DNA of 64,000 nt from Strongylocentrotus purpuratus (lineage: Eukaryota; Echinodermata; Echinoidea; Camarodonta; Strongylocentrotidae), in NCBI RefSeq assembly GCF_000002235.5, contig NW_022145596.1:5018352-5082351 (forward strand). Direction: 5' to 3'. This document shows, piece after piece, positions 38,401 to 49,624 of this stretch. The first letter of the stretch is position 1; each line of letters opens with the position of its first letter. The notes under the pieces are model-generated. The model was not told where the DNA came from. It searched no databases and saw nothing but the letters and a program-made list of their open reading frames with translations. The translations under genes and the position numbers were made by a program.

Positions 38401-38666
38401 GGATAAACAGAATCAAACAGCACGATCACTCATACAGCATTGGTGATAATCATGTGGTTTTGAAGCACAGGATGGATGTCGCCTGCACCAAGTTGGCTGA
38501 AATCAGGGCTAAGTTTAAATGTCACCATCAAAAGAACAGAAGGCTCTCGGTAAAGATTAAGGCTTTGACGAGGGAAGTGCAGGAGCTAAGGGACGGACAG
38601 TTTGCAATTAACAATACTTTGAAGTTTCTAGAGTCTCTGGAGTATAGGCCCAACTTCGGCACATGA
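35459..38666 (+). CDS. THAP-domain protein 1 of a tandem pair (THAP, three HCF-1-binding motifs, coiled coil), 3 exons
   Basis: Exons 35459-35532, 36724-36925 and 37731-38666 (donors GTAAGT and GTAATT; acceptors TTTTTTCAG and TTTTTCAG) give 403 residues. The THAP domain spans about 1-85: zinc ligands C4, C9, C55 and H58 (C-x4-C-x45-C-x2-H), with W37 and the AVPTLF motif at 77-82. Known THAP domains bind DNA. After it come two tandem 51-codon repeats (PLKKLRSGKQL ... SSHDHDYL). DHDY (132-135, 183-186) and DHSY (324-327) fit the HCF-1-binding motif [DE]HxY. The region about 336-396 is a predicted coiled coil next to the last motif, the order seen in vertebrate THAP1. No transposase catalytic domain is present. 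A transcription-regulator role is inferred from family. Confidence 0.88.
35640..36010 (-). mobile_element. CR1/L2-like LINE C-terminal fragment in THAP gene 1 intron 1
   Basis: On the minus strand the frame reads SRTRGHGLKIRKP, then SVRSINSWNNLPEIA, then after a stop and frame change NNWKHHSLKYYPY. These match the usual end of CR1/L2-type reverse-transcriptase ORFs (RGH-x-LKL, V-x-x-WN-x-LP, W-x-x-HPLK). It is a decayed, 5'-truncated copy; minus-strand LINE sequence may continue to about 36110. Confidence 0.7.
36408..36460. repeat. (CCTCTT)n hexamer repeat
   Basis: About seven CCTCTT units inside THAP gene 1 intron 1; the surrounding 200 bases are pyrimidine-rich. Confidence 0.9.
37001..37153. 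mobile_element. Short MITE with imperfect terminal inverted repeats
   Basis: The left end GCAGCGGAGCATTTCACTAA pairs imperfectly with the right end TTTGTGAAATGGGCCCCAG. Inside, TCAGTGACAAATGACA at about 37030 pairs with TTTGTCACTGA and GTCATTTGTCA at about 37096-37122, so the whole element can fold. The CTGGGGCCCATTTCACAAAG-type end is characteristic of small DNA transposons. A target duplication was not resolved. Confidence 0.6.
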
Positions 38667-39905
38667 TTTCTAGCCCGATTTTTTACATTTTCTTGAAATT
38701 TCTTTTTTTTTGTGTCATGAAATTAATTCACCAAATATAGCATACTGCATCTCTGTCAAAATAGGTTTTTAGTTATCAAGAACAAGACAAAGTGTTTTGA
38801 TATGTTTTAACTACAGAATGTTTTCTTTCTTGCAGGGAAAATTTGATACATGAACATGAAATATTGTAAGAAAGCGTATCCAAATACCTGAAGTTAGAAA
38901 CATGCTGTCCTAACCATTTTTAAAAAATATATCAAAAAACTGTTTGAATGAGATGAGCCCTTAATCTTGTCATGTATTTGAATATACATAAATTCATTTT
39001 CTACATCTATATCTTATCTAATTTTTCTCATATTTCATTGGAAACTTGCATTTTTGAAATGGTTCAAATTTTTATTTTGGATGTTATGTATGGGTTTAAT
39101 CATTGTCATATCTATATTTTATAAAAATACCAGTGTAGTTATATATTATTATTTCTTTTTTTTTGTCTGAAGTTATCATCATAGATTTTTCCCCCTAAAT
39201 GTATGGTATGTCTTCTTTGAAGAGTTTTGCCCTTATAAGTTCATTATGATAGACTCTACACATTTACAAAGCTATTATTTTATAGTCCATTTTTACATAC
39301 CGTCAGTTTGTACTAAATACCTAAGAAAAGGATACTCTTTGTAATTGTATTACCCGTAAAAATATTTCTTTCTTGTAAATTCTTATCATTAAAGTGTTAG
39401 CTAATTTCTAAGGCTTAACTTTTTTCCTAATGAAAGACTACCATAAAGCTATTTTTCAAAGTGTTTTGCAAGGACTGTTTATGAACTACCATTCATTAAT
39501 GAATCATTTTTGTTTGGGAATTCAATTGAGAAGCTTTCCGCCTGACTGTTGAATTAAATATTTTGGCTGATATTCGACACGTCTTCTTTATTGTCTCTCT
39601 TATTTGCCTCTCCTTTCTAGACCTCTTTCTCTATCTTTCAATTTTTTCTTGATTATCATTTTTTTATATTTATTTCCACATTTGTTATACTTTTTATTTC
39701 GTTATTGTTTTCTCTCCCTTTCTCTTTTGATCTTTTTCTTTCTAGATTATACACCCTCTCTGCTTTTCTTTCACTCACTTTCTCTTCTCCATTTTCATTG
39801 TTTTTCTTTTTTTGAACACCCTACCTCAGCCAGCTTTTTTCTGTCACCAAATGTTTGTGTATATAATCACTTGTTTATTCTTATCTAATAAAATTAGAGT
39901 GAAGC
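38667..39905 (+). other. THAP gene 1 3' UTR with poly(A) signal
   Basis: The stretch after the stop codon matches the region after THAP gene 2 almost base for base. AATAAA at 39887-39892 in TCTTATCTAATAAAA is conserved in the copy (48320-48325) and is the best poly(A) signal. The UTR length is inferred, not proven. Confidence 0.6.
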
Positions 39906-42222
39906 TCCATATTCATGACACTTTATAATAAATGTAGCTCTCTTTATTTCAATATTAACCATTACCATTAACCATATAATTTTCCCGTGCTTTTGTTGTT
40001 GTTCGTTTTCTCATTGAAATGAAATGATAAAATATATAAAAATTGTCATTACATATCACAAGGACATGTCAAATAATTGTTGTAAGTGATATTTAATAGG
40101 AAAATTTTTTGCTAATTTAAGATTTTTTTTATGTTTAGAAGATGATTCAAATTCAGATGGGAAAGATAACTTAGGACAACTTGGTACCCAAAACAACCAA
40201 TTAATTGTCATCTGTTGTTGACTTTACTTGCTAGTGGTGATTTGGTTCCATTTCAGTCATCAAATATTTGACTCGACTAGCCATGACGTAGAATTGCGAG
40301 GGCGTTTAACAAATACAACAATCAGAGGAACTCCATTTGTTGACATCAAGTTTATCGTTATCATTCGGTTGTTGGGTCCACTGTGAATCGTAACCAATGG
40401 CAAAGTCTTTACTTGGCCTTGATCAATTTTATTTAAGTCTATGTAAGAATTGTGAGTTTTTAAAATGATTCATTTCGTTTAAAATGAAGTCCAATAACGA
40501 CAGAAAAAACAATGTTTTGGTCGCAAGATTGTGTAGTGAGCACATTTTTTTTTTTTGGATCCTCAAAAAAAATTCAATTTGCAACCCCCCCCCCCCTTGA
40601 GCGCCAGGGGGGGGGGGGGCCAACCCCCCAAAAAGGTAAAAATCACGTGATTTTACATGATTTTTTTCTCAAGGGGGGGGGGGGGGCCCTGGATCCGCCA
40701 CTGCATTTAAGAAACCATTAACGTCATCAACTTGTCAAGGTCACATATTTCTAGGGTACCGTAAAAAAACAACCAACAACAACATTTGTTGATCCTTTAT
40801 TTACAAAAGCACCAAGAAACATTCCACTTAAGTGCACTAATATTGACAAGATCTTCTCGATCTCCATTGATTTCCATATAACAGTGTTATCACACTGCCT
40901 GTGCACACAGTCTGCCCCATGCACGCACACACACACACACACACACACGCACAACAGCAGTCAGTTGGTAGAAATAGCAATTTTCGTAAATTTATTTTCT
41001 AAAAACTGAACAATAATTTTAAATTTTTATTTCACATATCTTTCAAGCATACCTTTAACTACAATTCTGTGTAGTTTCATTGTTATAGGCATGTGGGAAA
41101 TATGTTAAATTATTAATTAGAATATTGTCTTTTCAGCCATGTGTGACATGGCCCGCTGATCGCCCATTGACTGTTATTCTGCGTGGTGAAAATGCACCTC
41201 AATGTATAAGACTCCCCTACAAAAATCCAATATCCTCACTGTGTTTCACTCATTGAATCAATTTGTTGTTTAAGGTAGCCACAACTGTACTGGAATAACC
41301 AAATTTTGTTTTTCTCTGAAATTCAGTCCCTGTGGATTGTATGGCCTGTTGAATGGTTTCTCGGAAAATCGTCATAAATCCTCAAATCTGACATTTTTTT
41401 AAAAGAAAACTATACTGTGATATAGCTGAAAGTAAGCAAATTCTTATCATTTGATCGATTTTTCTGAATAATTTGTGAAACATATGAGGAAATAGCTGTA
41501 ACGGTGATCCAAGTTATTTCCATCGCCATTTTTTATTGGCATTGCAAAAATATTTGGAATATAATGTTAATATTATTTTGGTGTAAATAATGATCTATAA
41601 ATATATAATTTAAAAAATGCCAACAGAATGAACATTTTCTATATATTTCCTATTATAATTAGCTGAAATGACCTAATTTGCATATTTGATGAATATTCAT
41701 AATTTTTTTTTTCTTCAAAAAAAAATATATTTCCATACCTGTCTGACATACATAGGTTTCATTAATGTATCATGTTAGGTTTTGATTTGATTAAATATGC
41801 GCACATTAATTAGGCGGACTTAGTAATTTTCACAACTTTTTCATATCTGCAGATTCGCAAAAATGACTTATTTTGTATGCTTCTGAGTCAAAACGGTAAT
41901 AGATATATGATTTTTTTTTTGTGCATTTTTTTACCACAAAGATGATATTTTAGTGTCTGATAATTTAATTTATCATTTGTGTCCAAGAAAGTGATGTATT
42001 AAGTCATCAACTTCGTCGAATTTTGCCATTTTTGCCATTTTGACCATAATTGTCTGGCAGGTTTTTTCGGTAATTTTGCGATATAAAATAAATGGTATAA
42101 AATCACAACGCATTGACCGATTTCAATTCTGTTTTTTGTTTTTTGAAGCTTTTATAAAGCTTGATCATTTGCAATCATTAACAAGTGTTTGTTGTACTTA
42201 TTTTTGGTGTGCTATACCTACG
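39906..42222. other. Intergenic spacer between the THAP genes
   Basis: The first part (to 40865) is still duplicated in unit 2. At about 40540-40703 unit 1 carries an extra poly-C/poly-G block ending CCTGGATCCGCCACTG, a hAT-like terminus absent from unit 2. An (AC)n run lies at 40926-40949. 40990-42222 is AT-rich unique DNA without a recognisable gene. Confidence 0.7.
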
Positions 42223-42586
42223 TGAATACAAAAAAAAACTACATATTTTATAACCAACCTAACCAACTTGGCATCCAAACAGGCTACGCGGTATTGAACT
42301 CCTACGTCTGCGTACAATGCGACGCCAAAACTTCATGGCATTAATTCCAACCAGCTCTAACATTAAATGACTAACAAATAATGAGTAACGAGCACATTAA
42401 TCCTCCATAACCAAGGTAAATCTTTATCTCACACACCGGGCAAGTATCAGAATCACAGAAACGTAGAGCAGCAGAAGTGAGAGCAAGACGCCCTCACACA
42501 CAGCCTGGCGGAAATCATCGGAATCGATGGATAGCGCCAAACGAACTCAAAAATTCGATGATAGCGCCGCTGAATGGCACCGCCGT

Positions 42587-42598
42587 GCGCCATCTTGG
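42587..42598 (+). promoter_or_regulatory. YY1-like GCGCCATCTTGG element, THAP gene 2 promoter
   Basis: It lies 67 bases before the THAP gene 2 ATG and shares the GCCATCTTG core with the THAP gene 1 promoter. No TATA box is obvious in either promoter. Confidence 0.5.
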
Positions 42599-42653
42599 AT
42601 AGTAGTAGCGTTGTGAAAGCGAACTGAGACTACATGCTACATTAGTCTGCGAA

Positions 42654-45600
42654 ATGCCATTTTGTGCAGCTTTCAACTGCACCAATCGCCTTAAAAAAGG
42701 CTCTGGAATAACCTTTCATAGGTAAGTGATCACTTCATTAAAAACATGGCATAAATAAACAGTTTTGCATGATAAAATCCGAACGCAGAAAGCCACAGTA
42801 TGACTTAACTCTTAAGCGTGTATTTGTACATCAATCCCATCTATTCATTTCCATGTTTGTGAAGTCTTTTCGCTCAAGCTCAGCTCAATGACATCGGCTG
42901 TGAACTATCAAAAATATTGAATTCCACAGAGCTGCAAAGTTTTATAAACCGATAATATCGAATACATGATATCCAGAAAATACTGTACTGTTTATTTTGG
43001 ATTTCATTGGGGCATAAGCAAGTCACTTTCTTTGTTTGACTTTGTCAAGTTTGTGAAACTTGGTTTAAGTCTTAACTCTTTAAGAAGATTAACTTGAACT
43101 ATGAACATGTTGCATCGCGCTAGTATTAATAGTGACACAATTTCCCGTGATTCGCCAGACTTTCAAGCATTATTGTAAGAAATTTACTGGAATTTACTCA
43201 AAATTTATACCTTAATTTTGGACATTTAAATTGTTAATGTAAACACAAAAATTTGCTTGGATCATGTTCTCATGCGGAAGCGCTCCAAATTCGTATTCAA
43301 TTTTGAGAGTCATTTTGCCAGGAAGGGGTATCTACCTATTATTGTGCATACATTTTTATTTTGAATGTGTGCTGTAGTGACAAAATGGGCAAAAATATCT
43401 GAGCTGGACAATAAAATTACAAAACTGTTCTCCATGTGTTGTGATTTTGTTGCTAAAACCATACCCCATTTTAATTAATATTTATCGGTTTAATTTTGTT
43501 TCCTTCATTCATTTCAATCATAGGTTTCCCAAATCTGGTTCAGCCCTTCTGAAAGAATGGCTCATCAAGATGAGAAGGGACAAGTGGATACCTAATAAGT
43601 ATTCAACCATGTGCTCCGTCCATTTTGAAGAAGTTTGTTTCGACCGCACTGGCCAAACAACCAGACTCCGTGAAGGTTCTATTCCGACCATTTTTAACTT
43701 TTCTGCACATCTCAAAGAGGTAAGCAGGAACACATATTTTTTTATGTATGGGGTATCTACTATGATTATTGATTGTTGAACATCAAATATGCCCCTTTTG
43801 ATACATTATGTTTCAAAGTGGGGGGGGGGGGGCACCAAGAAAAAAGGGCACCTACAAAGGGAAATCTCAAAGCAAAAATATATAATTTTTTAGACATTGG
43901 TGTATACCCCTACATTGTAATTACAATACTCAGGGTTGATTTCAATATTTGTTTCACTTTATACGCCATACAAGATATTGCTTAAGCATCATGCTATGCA
44001 GTTGGGTTTGATTGCCTAAAAATTGATTGCAAGCGAGCGAAGCGAGCAAGGAAAAATTTTAAGATGTGGTAGGTCACAGTGCAAAAAATTACATCTTATA
44101 AAGAGGAAAAAACCCAATCCTAATGGGGTTATAAGCACATTCTTATAACGGAAGACTTAAAAGACCTTTGATAAGTAACATAATATATCATCTATAGATG
44201 GGTGCGAGGGTCGCGAGCGAGCTTTGGGCGAAATTGCTCTTAGGGCGCGTTCATGCTTGATTTTGACGGCCAGAATCAGGCATCTGTTACGCGTTTAGTT
44301 TAAAACACGGTTGCGTCTTAGCTCACTTTTGTAGAATCACCGAAAAACGGCGATCACGATCGCCGATCGTAAACTCACAAAAAGATGCGTTTACAATTTG
44401 TAAACGCGTTTAAATGGGGTCAACGCACTGACCTCTAGTGGGTCTACGTAGCATGCACAGTGAAGGTTTGCGAATCCAGCTGGAAGACCAATTAAGGCCA
44501 CACACTGAGAATTGCCTGGGGGAGCCAGAGAAGTAAGCATGAACACTACATCGTGGAACTGCGATCACGATGAGCGTTTACGATGAGCGTTTCAGATCGC
44601 TCATTCTGCCTTCAAAATTTAAGCATGAACGCAGCCTTAGTCACTTGAAATTACCTAGGGGCGTTTAATGATGAGAGGAAAAGGGGACATTTATCAGGAA
44701 AGAAAAGGAGCATGTGCCAAAGTACAAAGAGTAATTATCAGAGGTGAAAAGGATGCACTCACCAGGGATGAAAAAGTCATTCATGGGAATAGGAAATAGG
44801 CATTTGTCAACGGAAAAGGGGCCCCATCAGATTTTGATAGATTATGAAAAAGGGATAGGTCCCTCATTAGAAAGGAAAAGGGGCAAGTATCATTCTTAAA
44901 AGGGAAAGTATCAGTGATGAAAAGAGGCACTTGTAATCAAGGAAAATGTGCATTAGTTGAAAGAAAATGGGCACCGATCAGATTTTAAAGCGGCATTTAT
45001 CGGAGGGGAAGGGGGCACTTATCTAAAGTGAAAAGGAGTAACTTCTCGTACCTGAAAAGGGTCATTTACCAGAGAAGGGGCACTTATGAGAAGGGGAAGG
45101 GGCTCCTTTTTTTATGGGGCACTCATTATTAGGAAAAGGGGCACTTATTAGAAAGGAAAAAGGGCACATGTGTAAATATAAGGTGCACTTGTCCGAGTTA
45201 AAATGGGGGAGGGGCACTTCTTACAAAGGAGGGGCAATTTTCAAAGTAAAAGAGGCACCTCTCAGATTTAAATAGGAGAATAATCAGAGGTAAAGGGTGC
45301 ACTTATCAAAAGTGAAAAGAGGCACTTCTCATACCTAAATAAGGGCACTTACTAGAGATTAAACAGGGCACTAATGAGAACGGAAAATGGACACTTATTG
45401 CAAAGGAAACTGGGAACTTATCGAAAGAGAAAAGGGGGTTGTGTCCAAATAAAAAAGGGCACTTATTAGAGTCGAAAAGGGGAAGGGGCACTTTTACAAA
45501 TTAATAGGGGCACTTGTCAAAGTAAAAGGGGCACTATTGCTATGTAAAAAGGGGCACTTCTTAAAAAGTAAAAGGGGCACTTTTCGGGTGCTTGAAAAAG

Positions 45601-46626
45601 TGTGGGGGGCACTGTGCCCCCCCCCCCCCCCCGGGAGGACCACCTCTGCCAACATTGATATTCCATTCTGAAAATTACATTGCATTAAGTGTAACACCTA
45701 ACAAGATATGATTTATCTGACTAGCTTTAACATAATTTATATACCTATCATGTTAATGGCATATCCTGATCATTGCTATCAGGTAAGCATCTGAATAGCT
45801 TTAACATTGTTAAATTGCTTAAGATCATTTGCTTCTTAAACCAGCCAAATCTCATTAATGTATGAGGGTTTCAAATCACAATTTGAAAAAATATAAATGA
45901 AAAGTTTACCAAAATGTATGGATAGTTAGATACATTGTACCTTTATCTGTCTACTTTTTTTCTTCTAATCTTTTACTTTCTCAGAAAACAAAAACAAAAA
46001 AACCAGGCAGAGTCAGCCGTAGAAAACAGCTTGTAGATGTGGACAGTCGGACAGATGCATCGAGTGATCGGCAAAGCAGCGACCAAGAACTTTTAATAAA
46101 TGAAGAACCTGTTGCAGGCAATATTGAAAGACAGTTTCCAAATTCAGAGAGTCAAGTAAATGCCTTGAATAATCTCAGAAACGTTAAACAAGATGGTATC
46201 TTGAAGGAAGACAAAACAAAAGTGAACAAGGAAAAGCAACTCCCAGATAAAGATAGTCGGATAAGAACATTGCTTGAAGGGCATAGCTTTATCAAGGATG
46301 GTTTCTTCTATCACGCTAAACCCTCTCCGATTAGTGACATCAGTAGAAACGAAAGAAAAAGGATAAACAGAATCAAACAGCACGATCACTCATACAGCAT
46401 TAGAGATAATCCTGTGGTTTTGAAGCACAGGATGGATGTCGCCTGCACCAAGATGGCTGAAATCAGGGCTAAGTTGAAAAATCACTATAAAAAGAACAGA
46501 AGGCTGTCTGTAAAGATTAAAGTTTTGACGAGAGAAGTGCAGGAGCTAAGGGATGGACAGTTTGCAATTAACAATACTTTGAAGTTTCTAGAGTCTCTGG
46601 AGTATAGGCCCGACTTCGGCACATGA
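42654..46626 (+). CDS. THAP-domain protein 2 of a tandem pair (THAP, one HCF-1-binding motif, coiled coil), 3 exons
   Basis: Exons 42654-42721, 43524-43719 and 45985-46626 (donors GTAAGT and GTAAGC; acceptors ATCATAG and TTCTCAG) give 301 residues. The THAP domain has C4, C9, C53 and H56, W35 and SIPTIF in place of AVPTLF. One [DE]HxY motif (DHSY, 222-225) precedes a coiled coil (about 234-291). Exon 3 lacks the two 51-codon repeats and their DHDY motifs found in gene 1, joining directly at the Lys-rich start of the exon. The exon 3 protein is nearly the same as gene 1 from GKQL/RKQL onward, but the THAP exons differ at both protein and silent sites. It probably acts as a DNA-binding regulator with HCF-1; this is inferred from family. 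Confidence 0.88.
44243..44636. mobile_element. PIF/Harbinger-like MITE with TTA target duplication
   Basis: Terminal inverted repeats of about 35 bases (GGGCGCGTTCATGCTT at the left; the right end reversed reads GGCTGCGTTCATGCTT, continuing to a matching CAGAAT) are flanked by TTA at 44240-44242 and 44637-44639. The 394-base interior is CpG-rich with CGATCACGATCGCCGATCG and has no ORF. The 3-base TWA-type duplication is the basis for the family call. Confidence 0.75.
44645..45620. repeat. Degenerate minisatellite (AAAGGGGCACTTATCAGA-like units)
   Basis: About 1 kb built of roughly 25-35-base units of the form GGAAAAGGGGCACTTATCAG with heavy variation, perhaps 30 or more units. It ends at a poly-C run (45617-45632). 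It is absent from THAP gene 1 intron 2. Confidence 0.85.
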
Positions 46627-48335
46627 TTTCAAGCCTGATTTCTTAATTTTCTTAGATTTCTTGTTTATTTTGTGTCATGAAATTAATTCACCATATATAG
46701 TATACTGCATCTCTTTCAAAATAGGTTTTTAGTTATCAAGAACAAGACAAAGTGTTTTGATAAGTTTTAGCTACAGAATGTTTTCTTTCTTGCAGGGAAC
46801 ATTTGACACATGACCATAAAATATTTGTTTAATATTGTTAGAAGGTGTATCCAAATACCTTAAGTTAAAAACATGCTGTCTTATAGTAATTAAAAAAACT
46901 GTTTGAATGGAGATGAGCCCTTAATCTTACCATGTATTCAAATATACATCAAATCATTTTTCTACATCTAAATCATATCTAAATCTTTAACTCTCATACT
47001 TCATTGGGAACCTACAATTTTTAAATGGTTCAATTTTTATTTTGGATGTTATGTATGGGTTTCATCATTGTCCTATCTATATTATTGAAAACTACCAATG
47101 TATTTAGTTAATATTATTATTTCATTTTTTTGTCTTAAGGTATCATCATAGATTCCCCCCTAAATGTACGGTATAACTGCCACTTAAATGAGGGTACAAA
47201 CGGATGATGTTGATCGAATATGAACGATTGTTTTAATTATTCTCCAACAGTGCTGTGAAACTGTAGACAAACAATGCACAGAATACAATAACATCAATTA
47301 ATCAGATCAAAGTAGGATCTATGAAATAGTCTATACTTATGTCCAGCCAACGAGGTGAGTCAGGACAGAGAAAGTTTCAAAGAATTATTTAATCATAAAG
47401 TTACAATGTTTAATTTTAAGAGTCAAGAGATATATTATTGTTAAATTGTCTCACTACTCGGTCAAGTCAATGTCAGGAAGTTGAGATGTAGAATTTACAT
47501 TTGTTATTATACGCAGTATAATATATTAGTAGATATTTTTAATTCATTAGGCTTTTGACTTGTGGTTCGATAAGAGGTACTTCGTTCGGTTTGCCCTCTT
47601 CTTTGATCTGCCTATAGTGATAATGTCCAGCCAACGAGGTGAGCTGGCGGCAGCCACATACGGTACTTCTTCTTTGAAGAGTTTTGCCCTTATAAGTTCA
47701 TTATGATAGACTCTACACATTTGCAGAGCTATTATTTTATAGTCCATTTTTACATACCTCAGTTTGCACTTAATACCAAAGAAAACGATACCCTTTTTAA
47801 TTGTTTTATCCATAAAATTATTTCTTTCTTGTAAATTGTTATACTTGAAGTGTTAGCTAATTTCTAAGACTTAACTCTTTCCCTTTTGAAAGACTACCGT
47901 AAAGCTATTTTTCTAAGTGTTTTGCAAGGACTGTTTATGAACTACCATTCATGAATCATTCTTGTTTGGGAATTGATAAACTTTCCATCTGACTGTTCAA
48001 TGAAATATTTTGGCTGATATTCGACACATCTTCTGTATTATCTCTCTTATTTACCTCTCCTTTCTAGATCTCTTTCTCTATATTTCAATTTTTTCTCGAT
48101 TATCATTTAAAATTTCCCCATTTTTAATTCTTTTTATTTCGTTTTCTCTCCCTTTCTCTTCTCATTTTTTTCATTCTAGCTTATATACCCTCTCTGTTTT
48201 TCTTTCACTCACTTTCTCTTTATTCCTTTTCATTGTTTTCTCTTTTTCAACACCCTACCTCAGCCGGCTTTTAGTGTTACCAAATATCTGTGTGTATGAT
48301 TACCTGCTTATTCTTATCTAATAAAACTAGAGTGA
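46627..48335 (+). other. THAP gene 2 3' UTR with poly(A) signal
   Basis: It aligns with the THAP gene 1 UTR apart from the 485-base insertion. AATAAA at 48320-48325 corresponds to 39887-39892. Retention of the insert in the mature transcript is inferred. Confidence 0.6.
47174..47658. mobile_element. Unclassified 485-bp insertion with 7-bp target duplication
   Basis: Flanked by TACGGTA at 47167-47173 and 47659-47665. THAP gene 1 has the uninterrupted site (ATGTATGGTATGTCTTCTTT, about 39200-39219). Inside, the 20-base word TGTCCAGCCAACGAGGTGAG occurs twice, near 47341 and 47623. No good terminal inverted repeats or ORF are seen, so the class is unknown. Confidence 0.75.
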
Positions 48336-49620
48336 AGCTCCATATTCATGACACGTTTATTAATGTAGCTCTCTTTATTTCAATATGAATGATCGTAATT
48401 AGTCCGTGCTTTTGTTGTTTCTCATTGAATGATAGAATATATGAACAGTCATTGTCATTACACAACACAAGGGACATGTAAACAAAAAATTGTTATGAAT
48501 GGTATACAAATTTGCTAATTTAAGAAATGTAGAAGATAATGCAAATTTAGACGAAAATTATAACTTTGGACTGCTTGGTAACAACAAAAACCAATTGTCA
48601 TCTGTTGTTGACTTTACTTGCTAGTGGTAATTTCGTTCCATTTCAGTCATCAAATATTTGACTCGGCTAGCCAAGACGTAGATTTGCGAGGGCGTTTAAC
48701 AAATACAATTATCTGAAGAACTCCATTTGTTGACGTCAATTTGTCGTTATCCTTCGGTTGTTGGGTCCACTGTGAGTAGTAACCAATGGCAAAGTCTTAA
48801 CTTAGCCTTAATCAACTTTGTTGATGCATTGTATCTGTGTAAGAATTGTGATTTTCAAAATGATTCCTTTCATTTGAAATGAAGTTCAATAACGTATCAA
48901 CTATCAAGCCAGAAACAAAAAAATATTGTGATCGGAAGAGTGTATCCACCCCCTTTCGTTTCCAGGCGTTGGACATTTTTTGAAACTTTAGGAAATATAT
49001 TTTAGTTTAAATTAGTTTGGTGTAGCAGTAGCAGAAAAAAAACTGTCACATTTTCTTGTAATAAAAACTCATTTCTTTATATAGAAAACTTAGACAATCA
49101 TGAAAAGTATACTTTTCCTCTAATATTTGTAGATGTTTCATTGAATGCGAGGGACGTTTAAGAAACCATTAACGTCATCAACTAATTGTCAAGGGCACAT
49201 ATTTCTAGGGTACCGTAAAAAACAACCATCAACTACATTTGTTGATCCTATATAGAAAACTTAGACAATCATGAAAAGTATACTCTTCCTCTAATATTTG
49301 TAGATGTTTCATTGAATGCGAGGGACGTTTAAGAAACCATTAACGTCATCAACTAATTGTCAAGGGCACATATTTCTAGGGTACCGTAAAAAACAACCAT
49401 CAACTACATTTGTTGATCCTTTATTTACAAAAGCACCAAGAAACATTCCACTTAAGTGCACTAATATTGACAAGATCTTCTCGATCTCCCGGACAACTCA
49501 GAGCAGTAGCTGTTTCTCTGCATTTTATTCCAAGATAAACCGGTAATTATCTAGTTAGTACAATGTCAAGACAAACATACTATTTATGCTACCGAGACTA
49601 GTTGGTATATCTTACAGACA
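48336..49620. other. Spacer downstream of THAP gene 2
   Basis: To 49489 this is the right part of duplication unit 2, including the 171-bp tandem duplication. The remainder up to the proposed lectin 5' exon is unique. No gene seen. Confidence 0.7.
49080..49420 (+). repeat. 171-bp tandem duplication
   Basis: 49080-49250 and 49251-49420 are nearly identical, beginning TATAGAAAACTTAGACAATC and ending TTTGTTGATCCT. The paralogous place in unit 1 (about 40700-40797) has a single copy of the right part, so this arose after the larger duplication. Confidence 0.93.
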
Positions 49621-49624
49621 CTGG

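Larger units (their letters stand above)
35035..40865 (+). repeat. Tandem duplication unit 1 (contains THAP gene 1)
   Basis: Paralogous to 42223-49489. Matching runs include the promoter-side word AGGCTACGCGGTATTGAACT (about 35085 and 42281), exons 1-2 (weakly), and from about 37336 onward (45658 in the other copy) intron end, exon 3, 3' UTR and downstream DNA (strongly). Homology stops after CTTCTCGATCTCC at 40865 and 49489. Confidence 0.88.
43720..45984 (+). other. THAP gene 2 intron 2
   Basis: It holds a poly-G run at 43819-43830, a Harbinger-like MITE (44243-44636) and a degenerate minisatellite (44645-45620). The last 330 bases match the end of intron 2 in gene 1. No extra exon seen. 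Confidence 0.8.
42223..49489 (+). repeat. Tandem duplication unit 2 (contains THAP gene 2)
   Basis: Paralogous to 35035-40865 in the same orientation. It is longer because of unit-specific DNA: a Harbinger-like MITE and a minisatellite in intron 2, a 485-bp insertion in the 3' UTR, and a 171-bp tandem duplication near the right end. Confidence 0.88.
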
